Shown here: one piece after another, positions 34,984 to 42,801 of the stretch
Layout: every line of letters starts with the position of its first letter
Position numbering within the stretch: the stretch's first letter is position 1
Source of the DNA: Hellea sp039977295
GTDB taxonomy: Bacteria > Pseudomonadota > Alphaproteobacteria > Caulobacterales > Maricaulaceae
Reading direction: 5' to 3'
DNA length: 64,000 nt
NCBI GenBank assembly: GCA_039977295.1
Contig: JBDWDN010000012.1
Span: 62,001 to 126,000 of the forward strand
Position numbers and translations under genes: made by a program
Notes under the pieces: model-generated
Told to the model about the DNA's origin: nothing
What the model saw: the letters and a program-made list of their open reading frames with translations, nothing else
Databases searched by the model: none

Positions 34984-36693
34984 ATGGTGCGTTTTCCAAG
35001 GTTCTTGATTGCCCTTCTTTTGGGCCTGCTGAGCTACAGCCACGCACTTGCCTGCTCTATGATGGGAGATTGGGTTAAGCCAACAAATTTTGAGCTGGTC
35101 GAATTAGCTGATGCGATTGTCATTGCTAAGCCAATGTCTCAGTCATCCTTCTTCGGGCTGGACGATGAGAATGAAATTACCTTTTCAATTGTGAAAACGA
35201 TAAAGGGGGAGGTTCCTAAAACGATTACCTCGGAAAGTGGACGCCTAGGAATATTTGTTAGGAAAAGTGATGCAAATAGTATTTCCGACGCCCACTGGGA
35301 ATCCTTTTCCGGGCCTTGCTCTAGACAAACATTCAAACGCGGAAATCCATATGTCCTGTTCTTATCAAAGCGGAAGGACGGAACTTTATCTTTGGGGATA
35401 ACAGCTTTTTCGAGGGACAAAGAAGATTATGCTGGACCCGATTCATTATGGATGAAAACCATAAGCTATTACCTAGACGTTCAGAAGATGGAAGATCCTG
35501 ACGTGCAACTTAGTACGTTGAAGCGGAAATATGATGAGCTAATTTTATCTGCTGCGGAATCGGATGAACGAAAACTTACAATGGATATTGCCGAGCATTT
35601 TTCGTCCATGTCACCCTATAAACCTTCGAACTTTCTGCTTGAGAATTATAAGGCCCTCACAACAGGTCAAGCACTGCCCTTTGGCGTTCGTCATCCTGAT
35701 GCGAATAGAGAAGGAGGAAATGCCGAGCTCATGACAGATTTCGTCCTCGGGACGGAACGCAGTGACTTTGATGTTGAAAATAAAAAAGCCTATATCTTAC
35801 GCTCATTAGCCACTGCAGGTCATTCGGAACTCAATGCCAAGACATTCTTTGAGGGTTTATATCAAAAAGATAATTCTGTCGCCCATTTAGGTCTGCTGCT
35901 GGCCTATCTTGGCCAAAACGGATATTATGACGACGCGTTAGCGCTGGCGCGGCAAGACATTATTCCCGCAATTGAGACACTGAAAGAAGATGACCTCCGA
36001 AGCTTGTACAGTGGTATGTACGGCATGCATGAGAACCAAAATAATTGGAGGCATCCGCTATGGATGGACCATGCGGATGCTAAGACGTGGTGGCCCGAAT
36101 TTGCATATGAGGTACAGGGTTTACTTAATGCGCGGTTTGGTACCGATAGGTCAGTATCGGAACCTGTTTTAAAAGCGTTGCGACCCGGTAATTATAGGGA
36201 CAGACCTGACATTACGCGGCAACTCGCGGCGCTTTATGATGAGGAAGAGGCCATAAGATGGGCAGAGACTGAGCTCTCAGCGCTTTTAGAAGCTGGGGAA
36301 GAGGTCGATTCCAAGAAATTTGACTTACCTGTTGAAGTTCTACTGATCGATTATAATCCCAGTCGCCCCGAAGCACTCGACAAGGTTTTTTGCAATTCGC
36401 TGACGCGTTTACCGCTTCTAAGCCATTTGGATAAAGTTACGGAAATAAATCGCGATGATTTATCTGAAAGATTTGGCATACAGCACAGCCTTATGTCTGT
36501 GGATGAAAAGCAAGTCTTTTTAGAGGCGGTTAAACGTTTTTCGAAAGCTGAAGGAACCGATTATAGTTATCGTGATGTGCCAGAGTTAGACAATGTTTTT
36601 GATGATATTGTGCAGCGTGTAAGTGATGGGGCAGACATAAAGCCTCTCATCGAGGACCGATATTATGAATATCGCCCCGTGGTTTGCGAATAG
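34984..36693 (+). CDS. Secreted cargo protein with NTR/TIMP-like N-terminus (moron)
   Basis: 569 residues with a signal peptide ending SHALA, then Cys. The first ~130 mature residues follow a TIMP/netrin-like pattern: start CSMMGDW, LADAIVIAKPM, FSIVKTIKGEVPKTIT, a second Cys in FSGPCSRQ, and GNPYVLFLSKR. The remainder is helical, with no recognised domain. It separates portal from capsid genes, a place usual for phage cargo. The sequence is lower in GC than the portal gene. Function unknown; possibly an envelope protein altering the lysogen. Confidence 0.65.
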   Translation: MVRFPRFLIALLLGLLSYSHALACSMMGDWVKPTNFELVELADAIVIAKPMSQSSFFGLDDENEITFSIVKTIKGEVPKTITSESGRLGIFVRKSDANSISDAHWESFSGPCSRQTFKRGNPYVLFLSKRKDGTLSLGITAFSRDKEDYAGPDSLWMKTISYYLDVQKMEDPDVQLSTLKRKYDELILSAAESDERKLTMDIAEHFSSMSPYKPSNFLLENYKALTTGQALPFGVRHPDANREGGNAELMTDFVLGTERSDFDVENKKAYILRSLATAGHSELNAKTFFEGLYQKDNSVAHLGLLLAYLGQNGYYDDALALARQDIIPAIETLKEDDLRSLYSGMYGMHENQNNWRHPLWMDHADAKTWWPEFAYEVQGLLNARFGTDRSVSEPVLKALRPGNYRDRPDITRQLAALYDEEEAIRWAETELSALLEAGEEVDSKKFDLPVEVLLIDYNPSRPEALDKVFCNSLTRLPLLSHLDKVTEINRDDLSERFGIQHSLMSVDEKQVFLEAVKRFSKAEGTDYSYRDVPELDNVFDDIVQRVSDGADIKPLIEDRYYEYRPVVCE

Positions 36694-36866
36694 GGCGATT
36701 GAATCTGTCGAAGACCTTTTCGCTTTAATATTAGCCGCCGATATTAGTCGGGTGTGACCCAGTTGGGCGGCTTACAATTCGACAAGACATTACGCGAACC
36801 CATTATCGGTCGCGTTCCTAAGACTCCAAATTCAATACTTAAGCTTCAAACCTCGTCAGGAGAGAT

Positions 36867-37289
36867 ATGATGAAACTTTTATCCAATGGACATTTTGCAA
36901 GTCCGCAGGCGGGAAGCGCGCTTTGCGCGATTGCGGTTTATGAGGTGGAGCTGTCCCAGGCCGATCTGGTCGCGGGTGAAACATATGATTTAGGGCCGCT
37001 CCCTGAAAAAGGGAATCTGGAAAAGCTCTGGCGTTTTTCTCATGCTACGGCCTCAGCTTATGAGGGTATTGATGCGGGGACGGGTTCACAGATTGATCTG
37101 GGAACGCTTGACGATAATTTTCTGTTCGGCTTTGTCATGCGGCCCAAAAATATTAACACAGATTTTGAATATAATGCTAATTCACATGGCGCAAAATTTG
37201 ACGATGCAAATCTCATCCTATCCATAAGAGCCGCAACGACTCCGGAGGCAGGAAAACTCCGCATTGTCCTTTGGGGCTGGGCGGGGTAG
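36867..37289 (+). CDS. Phage protein, paralogue of the 42265 gene
   Basis: A 140-residue beta-rich protein. PQAGSALCAIAVYEVELSQADLVAGETYDLGPLP aligns with the corresponding part of the protein at 42265 (PQAGGSICALKV...LVVGNVFDLGAPP), and both end in L.GW. Strong RBS CAGGAGAGAT. It may be a head decoration or other virion protein. The two copies flank the inserted cargo block. Confidence 0.65.
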   Translation: MMKLLSNGHFASPQAGSALCAIAVYEVELSQADLVAGETYDLGPLPEKGNLEKLWRFSHATASAYEGIDAGTGSQIDLGTLDDNFLFGFVMRPKNINTDFEYNANSHGAKFDDANLILSIRAATTPEAGKLRIVLWGWAG

Positions 37290-37293
37290 GGGC

Positions 37294-37674
37294 TTAAGCA
37301 CTTTGTAGGGTTAAGGTTTCAGCCTGACTGTTTTCCCGCCAGACGTCCGACCCCATATTTAAATCCACCGAAAATGACTGTCCTTGACCGTATGGCCGTT
37401 TCATCTCTTCGATGGCGCCACCTGCAATGATGCCAGACCCAAGTTTCGCCGAATTATGTGTTGGTCGAAAATTGATTAAACCAGCCTTATGAAACTCTTT
37501 CATTTCAATTATAGTTTGTGGATTTAACATCAAATGAACGGGTATGCCGGATAACAGAAATGAGACGTGCCTCGGCGCGACGGCTTCTATCCATGTTAAT
37601 ATTGGATATTTGGAATGCTCCGGAATTCTTATAGGGTGTTTTTGTTTGATAGCTTGGTTGGTATTTTGGGTCAT
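37294..37674 (-). CDS. Hypothetical prophage protein, possibly SOS-controlled
   Basis: 126 residues on the strand opposite the structural genes. No family recognised; it has a Gly-rich segment SAKLGSGIIAGGAIEEM and no signal peptide. A GTTC-N7-GTTC site lies 46-60 bases upstream of its start, which in Alphaproteobacteria is the LexA box. If real it would be induced by DNA damage. The RBS is weak. Confidence 0.55.
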   Translation of the reverse strand: MTQNTNQAIKQKHPIRIPEHSKYPILTWIEAVAPRHVSFLLSGIPVHLMLNPQTIIEMKEFHKAGLINFRPTHNSAKLGSGIIAGGAIEEMKRPYGQGQSFSVDLNMGSDVWRENSQAETLTLQSA

Positions 37675-37696
37675 GATGCAAATTAACCTAGCCTAA

Positions 37697-37734
37697 ATGA
37701 ACATTAACTGAATGTTCATGTTCGGAGCTTGTTC
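37697..37734. promoter_or_regulatory. LexA-box-like site and adjoining palindrome
   Basis: GTTC (37720-37723), seven bases GGAGCTT, GTTC (37731-37734) is an exact GTTC-N7-GTTC. Immediately left is a perfect 9-5-9 inverted repeat, ATGAACATT (37697-37705) and AATGTTCAT (37711-37719). Together they lie just upstream of the minus-strand gene ending at 37674. Confidence 0.55.
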
Positions 37735-37750
37735 TAGGCAATGTCCGTGA

Positions 37751-37827
37751 AGGGTACCAGGAATCTTCCTTAAAACCCCGACTTTCTCGCCGGACAGGGA
37801 GAGTTTTAGGAAAGCGGCGGGTACCCT
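37751..37827. other. Imperfect 77-base inverted repeat
   Basis: AGGGTACC (37751-37758) pairs with GGTACCCT (37820-37827); inside, CTTCCTTAAAAC matches GTTTTAGGAAAG with two mismatches. It could be a long hairpin or the relic of a small non-autonomous element. The GDSL remnant begins inside its right arm. Confidence 0.45.
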
Positions 37828-37947
37828 GATATAGAGTGGCATGATTTCACCCGCTTAATCACTAGCGATGGGTTTGCAGATATTGTTCATTTGAATGCTG
37901 CTGGGTATAAGGCCATGGGGCAAGAGTTAAAATTGCTCACTCCATAA
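37810..37947 (+). pseudogene. Remnant of an SGNH/GDSL hydrolase (C-terminal 45 codons)
   Basis: The open stretch after a TAG at 37807-37809 encodes ...YPDIEWHDFTR..., then GFADIVHLNAAGYKAMG and ends at TAA 37947. DxVHLNAAGYxxMG is the block-V catalytic Asp-His of GDSL lipases. No upstream catalytic Ser or start exists, so only the tail survives. Bases 37948-38135 show nothing else except a CCTAATTTAGG palindrome (38074-38084). Confidence 0.65.
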
Positions 37948-38135
37948 TAACGGATTTTCGCGCTCCCTGATCTCGACCCGCAAGTGAGTTCAGGTGGCTG
38001 AAGCATTCTCTGAATACTAACGGCAATCTATTTTCAACTTACGCCCAGAACCCTGAATCAATAAATGCTCAAACCTAATTTAGGTATTTTTAGTTTTGGG
38101 TTTTATTAGCTAGAATATTAGTTAAAACGAGCGGC

Positions 38136-38390
38136 ATGAAAAACTATGTAACTATCCTTGCCTTGCTATGTTTGACCGCTTGTGCAGAACCAGTGGAAAA
38201 AGTGGATGTCATTGAGGTTCAGCATGAGCTTTTACCCGTTGATACTACACGGTCTAAAATGTCAGAGAATGGTACGATATGCGGGGCGACCCCCGATGCC
38301 GAGTTTATGATTATAAGAGACAAACTGATATTAGAAACCATTAGTCTCCCTCCTGAATGGGAAACTATGAAGATACAGCACTGCGACTAA
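38136..38390 (+). CDS. Small lipoprotein
   Basis: 84 residues with signal and lipobox LTAC. The mature part is short and acidic, with two further Cys (TICGATP and a C-terminal HCD) that could pair. No family recognised and no clear RBS. As a phage-borne lipoprotein it might alter the lysogen surface, which is inference. Confidence 0.55.
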   Translation: MKNYVTILALLCLTACAEPVEKVDVIEVQHELLPVDTTRSKMSENGTICGATPDAEFMIIRDKLILETISLPPEWETMKIQHCD

Positions 38391-38459
38391 TCTCCTTCGT
38401 AAAATCGATTGCGTTGAACGTGATACTTAGACTGACTAGTGCCTTATGATATAAGACTT

Positions 38460-39611
38460 TTAATCCTTCAAATCCGCTTCTAAAAAATCTCCAATAATAT
38501 CATGAGATTTTTCGGTCCAATGTCCGTCGACTGCATAGTGCAATGTGTTTGGTGATTTGTTGTATGGTTGCAGTATTTCATACAAGTCAGTTATGGGGAG
38601 CCCGTTATCTTTCAAATAGTTTGTTAAACCTGATTGAGTGACTGTTATGCTTTGTGGGAACTGATAGATTTTGTGTTGTCGTCCTATAGTGTTCTGATTT
38701 TTATATGCCCAACCAGCCGGGACGAGGAGGATTTTTACTGTTGCTCCCTTAGCGTTAGCTAAGGACACTGTTTCGGACAAGATGCGCACATTCAGGTCAA
38801 CGCTGTCTTTGACGTGCTGGCTCCAGCAAGCGTCATCCTTTGAGAGCTCGAGATAATTGTGAGCTAGTTTCGATGCGGTTTGTTCAGGTGCTGGTAAAGA
38901 GGCGCAGTCATCATAATTACTTGAGTCGTGTGAGATTACGGTTTGTTTGTTTGTCACCGACCCTTGTTTTCGCCTTCTGGATTTCTTTAGGCCATCATAT
39001 CGTAGTTTTAAAAACGAATATTTTTTATAGGTTGCAAGTTTTCCAATTTTAACACTTGGATTCGTTTCGTTGGATTTTTCTTCCCATTCAGTTTTCAACG
39101 TTGATCTGCTGAAATCCGGTGTAAAGTCATTGGTCATGGAAAAAATATAGATATTATCGCTTGGTTTTAGATCAAGGGAGTCGACAATTTTTTGGAATTG
39201 CAATGAGTTCCAACTAGAGTAACCATAGGCTTGGACATCATATCCTTTTGTTCGCAAATGATGTTCGAACCGGTCCTTTATTGGCATTTCATCCGCTTGA
39301 ATGAATGAGTCGCCGATTAGGTATACGGATCCTTCTTCGCTGACCTTTGGTTTAGATTTAGCCGATTTGTAAGTGGAGCGTCTATTCTTATTTATATAAT
39401 TCACGAAAGGCACAATGCGGTCTTTTGTGTCCATAATCCTTATGTGGCGAGTGTCAGGGCAATAATCATACAAAGTCAATGTGGTATCACAGGTCAAATC
39501 TTTAGTCTTGCCATCTTGCGCCGCATAGCGAGATGTTATCAGGAGGTCGATGGATAGGAGCAATAATAGCGTTACGCCTATGATGATAAATGTGGATTTT
39601 AAAAACTGCAT
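38460..39611 (-). CDS. SGNH/GDSL-type hydrolase (SxtL-like position)
   Basis: 383 residues with an N-terminal membrane anchor. Block I VYLIGDSFIQADE (Ser in GDS), SMTNDFTPDF (block III Asn), and the C-terminal LHYAVDGHWTEKSHDI (catalytic Asp-His) mark an SGNH hydrolase or acyl/acetyl transferase. Its ATG overlaps the carbamoyltransferase stop (TAATG). In the saxitoxin cluster a GDSL-lipase gene (sxtL) accompanies the carbamoyltransferase; here the same gene set is present. It may deacylate or modify an envelope glycan. Confidence 0.82.
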   Translation of the reverse strand: MQFLKSTFIIIGVTLLLLLSIDLLITSRYAAQDGKTKDLTCDTTLTLYDYCPDTRHIRIMDTKDRIVPFVNYINKNRRSTYKSAKSKPKVSEEGSVYLIGDSFIQADEMPIKDRFEHHLRTKGYDVQAYGYSSWNSLQFQKIVDSLDLKPSDNIYIFSMTNDFTPDFSRSTLKTEWEEKSNETNPSVKIGKLATYKKYSFLKLRYDGLKKSRRRKQGSVTNKQTVISHDSSNYDDCASLPAPEQTASKLAHNYLELSKDDACWSQHVKDSVDLNVRILSETVSLANAKGATVKILLVPAGWAYKNQNTIGRQHKIYQFPQSITVTQSGLTNYLKDNGLPITDLYEILQPYNKSPNTLHYAVDGHWTEKSHDIIGDFLEADLKD

Positions 39612-41446
39612 TAATCAAGCTTATATTTGTGTTTGTAGTCTTGAAGCAATGATGGGCTTTGCTCAGTTTTTGATAAAATACAGTTGCCTATAACAAGCAT
39701 GTCCATCTGAGTTCCCATAAAACAGTTGAAAGCATCTGTTGGTGTGCAAACAATCGGTTCACCCCGAACGTTAAATGACGTGTTAACAAGGATAGGGCAT
39801 CCTGTAATAGATTTGAATTTCGATACTAGATCATGATATTTTTTATTGGTGTCCTTATGGACGGTTTGAATGCGGGCAGAGTGGTCGACGTGGGTCACCG
39901 CGGGGATTAAGGACCTAATTTCATTAATGCGCTCAGAAAGCGATTGTGAGACGTCTGGTGTGCCGGGCTTTGTCCTTATTTTATCGTCAACGTCAGCAAC
40001 AATGAGCATGTAGGGGCTTGGCGTATCCAGTTTGAACCATCCTCCTACATCTTCGGATAATATTGAAGGCGCGAAGGGTCTAAAACTCTCTCGGTATTTT
40101 ATCTTCAAGTTGAGGGTCTTTTGCATATCAGGCGAGCGGGGATCGCCGAGAATTGAGCGTCCTCCAAGAGCGCGAGGACCAAACTCCATTCGTCCCTGAA
40201 ACCAGCCAACGGCCTTACCTTCCGAAAGGGCATACGCGGTTGTGTCAATGCATTCGTCATCGGAAACACAATTAAAGATACCGCCTACTGCCTCTATTTC
40301 TTCAATTATGTCCTCATCAGAATATTGGGGGCCTAAATATGAGCCAGACATTGCGTCAGGTTTCTGCGGTATTCGAGGATGATCAAATTCAGTGTGCCAG
40401 GCGGCCAAGGCTGCTCCTATTGCGCCGCCGGCATCTCCAGCGGCAGGTTGTATCCAAATGTTATCGTACTGGCTGTCTCTTAAAATTTTACCGTTTGCAA
40501 CGCAGTTTAGCGCGACGCCTCCAGCGAGACATAAATTCGAAATGCCATATTCCTTCGAGAGGCTTCGCGTCATTGTTAAAACTATATGTTCAATCACTGA
40601 TTGGATTGACGCGGCGATATCCATGTGGTGTTGAGCTATAGGGTCAATGTCAGCCTTGCGCACCTTGTATCCGAAAAGATCGGCGAAACGATTGTTCGTC
40701 ATTGTCAATCCGCCAGAATAGTTGAAATAGGATTGATTTAACCGGAATGAACCGTCGTCCTTGAGGTCGACAATCTTTTCCAAAATCATATCTTTAAATC
40801 GAGGGGTGCCATAGGGCGCAAGGCCCATTAATTTGTATTCTCCACTGTTGACCTTAAAGCCGACATAATAAGTGAAGGCTGAGTAAAGTAATCCTAGTGA
40901 ATGAGGAAAGTGGATTTCTTTGACGATTTCAAGGCTTGATCCTTTGCCAATAGAAACGGTCGTCGTCGCCCATTCGCCCACACCATCTAAGGTCAAGACG
41001 AGCGCGTTTTCGAACGGGGAAGGGTAGAATGCGCTGGCGGCATGACTGAAGTGATGTTCTGTGAATAAAATTTGATCGGGTTTAAATTCCGAAGATAGTT
41101 TTCGCAGTTCTTTCAATATCAGGTCTTTTAGGAAAAGTTTTTCGCGAAGCCAAACAGGCATTGCTCTTCGAAATGAGGCAAAGCCTTTCGGGGCAATAGC
41201 GAGATAGGTTTCGAGTAGACGCTCAAACTTTAGCAGAGGTTTATCATAAAATACGACATGGCAAACATCATCGAGTGTTATATTTTGATTGTTGAGGCAA
41301 TATTGTATTGCATTTCTGGGAAATCCAGCATCGTGTTTTTTCCTTGAAAAGCGCTCTTCTTGTGCTGCCGCAAGAATATTGCCATCGCCGATGAGAGCTG
41401 CAGCGCTGTCATGGTAGAGTCCAGATATGCCGAGTATGTATTTCAC
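39611..41446 (-). CDS. Carbamoyltransferase, NodU/CmcH/SxtI family
   Basis: 611 residues from GTG 41446. The N-terminal Kae1-like domain has ILGISGLYHDSAAALIGDG, EERFSRKKHD, HHFSHAASAFYPSPF (metal-binding His), LDGVGEWATT and LAGGVALNCVANG. The C-terminal domain has GWFQGRMEFGPRALGGRSILGDPR and NTSFNVRGEPIV. It transfers a carbamoyl group from carbamoyl phosphate to a hydroxyl, as NodU does on Nod factor and SxtI on saxitoxin precursors. No toxin-core synthesis gene is nearby, so the acceptor is probably a surface glycan. Confidence 0.93.
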   Translation of the reverse strand: MKYILGISGLYHDSAAALIGDGNILAAAQEERFSRKKHDAGFPRNAIQYCLNNQNITLDDVCHVVFYDKPLLKFERLLETYLAIAPKGFASFRRAMPVWLREKLFLKDLILKELRKLSSEFKPDQILFTEHHFSHAASAFYPSPFENALVLTLDGVGEWATTTVSIGKGSSLEIVKEIHFPHSLGLLYSAFTYYVGFKVNSGEYKLMGLAPYGTPRFKDMILEKIVDLKDDGSFRLNQSYFNYSGGLTMTNNRFADLFGYKVRKADIDPIAQHHMDIAASIQSVIEHIVLTMTRSLSKEYGISNLCLAGGVALNCVANGKILRDSQYDNIWIQPAAGDAGGAIGAALAAWHTEFDHPRIPQKPDAMSGSYLGPQYSDEDIIEEIEAVGGIFNCVSDDECIDTTAYALSEGKAVGWFQGRMEFGPRALGGRSILGDPRSPDMQKTLNLKIKYRESFRPFAPSILSEDVGGWFKLDTPSPYMLIVADVDDKIRTKPGTPDVSQSLSERINEIRSLIPAVTHVDHSARIQTVHKDTNKKYHDLVSKFKSITGCPILVNTSFNVRGEPIVCTPTDAFNCFMGTQMDMLVIGNCILSKTEQSPSLLQDYKHKYKLD

Positions 41447-41449
41447 AGA

Positions 41450-41599
41450 TCAGAAAATGGAATAGATAAAGGGCGCGATTGCAGAGCCCTGGGTCAATAC
41501 AATTAATCCCCCAAACACAAACAAAACAATGATTATAGGCAACAGCCAGTACTTTTTGCGGGTTTTAAGCATTAACCAGATTTCGTAAATCGTATTCAT
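41450..41599 (-). CDS. DUF5989 small membrane protein (SxtK-like)
   Basis: 49 residues from ATG 41599. The family pattern is obvious: ...LKTRKKYWLLPIIIVLFVFGGLIVLTQGSAIAPFIYSIF (landmarks RKKYWLLPIIIVL and TQGSAIAPFIY). One membrane span. It lies 3 bases ahead of the carbamoyltransferase gene and 5 bases after the SxtJ-like gene. Such proteins nearly always accompany NodU-type carbamoyltransferases and may anchor or scaffold them. Confidence 0.85.
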   Translation of the reverse strand: MNTIYEIWLMLKTRKKYWLLPIIIVLFVFGGLIVLTQGSAIAPFIYSIF

Positions 41600-41604
41600 A
41601 TGCT

Positions 41605-42009
41605 TTAAAACTGCCTTTTCATGCTTTGCATTTTTGTATCGCGATGGACCCAATAGCTATTTGTTTCTTCATCCCACTTCCGATTCAAAGGGTCTTTCCT
41701 CAAGATTTTAAACAAAAGGGCAAGCGGAACGAATGTGATAGCGAATATCAAAAACATCACGATTGGGCTGATAATCAACCCCAGCAATATACCGAATTTG
41801 AACCAAATTTTGTTAGGCCATTTGAAAATTTTTGGAAGAAAAAATGCAAACGAAATAAAAAATACAGCAGCAGCAAGGCAGTAATAATTTGGCGAGGCGC
41901 CACCCACTAACGGATAAAGTCCGACCACCAATGCAACTAAGCCAAAAACAACTCCAAAGCTCTTTTCAGAGCCCATATTTATGTCGGTTTTTGCGTTGAG
42001 GTCATCCAT
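41605..42009 (-). CDS. SxtJ-like membrane protein
   Basis: About 134 residues from ATG 42009; starts at 42021 or 42030 are possible and no RBS decides. Three or four membrane segments, with SEKSFGVVFGLVALVVGLYPL at the start and FKILRKDPLNRKWDEETNSYWVHRD at the end, typical of SxtJ-family proteins. First gene of the four-gene cassette, followed by DUF5989, carbamoyltransferase and SGNH hydrolase in the order of the sxtJKIL set. Confidence 0.75.
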   Translation of the reverse strand: MDDLNAKTDINMGSEKSFGVVFGLVALVVGLYPLVGGASPNYYCLAAAVFFISFAFFLPKIFKWPNKIWFKFGILLGLIISPIVMFLIFAITFVPLALLFKILRKDPLNRKWDEETNSYWVHRDTKMQSMKRQF

Positions 42010-42264
42010 GCCAGTATCCATTAATAGCATTGGGCCTATATATCGCAAGTTTGGAAACTTCAAGGTATGTTGCAGTTCAGTTATTGCCGAACCAAGTCTC
42101 TCGTTTAGTCACTCGACTACGCCCGCATTCGATAACACCTATCCAGCCTTCGCGTAAAAATTACGGTATCTGACTGAGTATCCCAGTTCGAACCTTTTAC
42201 TGGCTTACCTCTTCAATCGAAAACTCATCACAAACCCTCAAGTCTTTTTCAGGAGATATTTATA

Positions 42265-42663
42265 ATGGCAAGAATACTAACAAATGACACAAACACCACA
42301 CCTCAGGCAGGTGGCTCTATTTGCGCGCTGAAAGTAATCAAAATTGAAATCGCGGCCACAGAATTAGTTGTAGGCAATGTATTTGATTTAGGCGCTCCTC
42401 CAGAGGGAGGGTTTAAGTATTTTGGCACCACGCTAGTCAGTAACCTTGACGGTAGCGTAGGGCTTAGGTGTCACATTGGAACCGATGATGACGAAGATTA
42501 TTATACATTCAGCACGTTCTCCACGAGCGCCACGACAGGCATTCAGGGTGGAGTTGGAACAGGAAGTGAATTTCCCGCTGGCAACATCAGAATGAAGGTC
42601 ACAGCAGCTCCAACAATAGCGCAAAGTGGCCTAATGACAGTTACTCTATACGGGTGGTCATAG
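42265..42663 (+). CDS. Phage protein, paralogue of the 36867 gene
   Basis: A 132-residue beta-rich protein. Its PQAGGSICALKVIKIEI and FDLGAPPEGG segments match the gene at 36867. The C-terminal part is Ser/Thr/Gly-rich, ending VTLYGWS. RBS CAGGAGATAT. It is followed by a rho-independent terminator and then the scaffold gene. Virion decoration is possible but unproven. Confidence 0.65.
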   Translation: MARILTNDTNTTPQAGGSICALKVIKIEIAATELVVGNVFDLGAPPEGGFKYFGTTLVSNLDGSVGLRCHIGTDDDEDYYTFSTFSTSATTGIQGGVGTGSEFPAGNIRMKVTAAPTIAQSGLMTVTLYGWS

Positions 42664-42681
42664 ACCAAACAACACAAATTT

Positions 42682-42706
42682 AAGCCTCCTCCAACGGGGC
42701 TTTTTT
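42682..42706 (+). terminator. Rho-independent terminator
   Basis: AAGCCTC (42682-42688) pairs with GGGGCTT (42696-42702) around a 7-base loop, followed directly by a T-run. It ends the transcript of the 42265 gene ahead of the scaffold and capsid genes. Confidence 0.75.
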
Positions 42707-42801
42707 AATGGGTGATGCCGACCTGAACGGGCAATGCGGATGCCGCGCTTCGGGCAATGTCTGACCCCGACTTAGAGGGTTAAATCCAAAGGAAATGTTT
42801 T

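Noticed and set aside
38460..42009. A saxitoxin biosynthesis cluster.
   Set aside because: Only the carbamoylation-type genes are present; no polyketide-like starter, amidinotransferase or dioxygenase genes of that pathway lie in the window.
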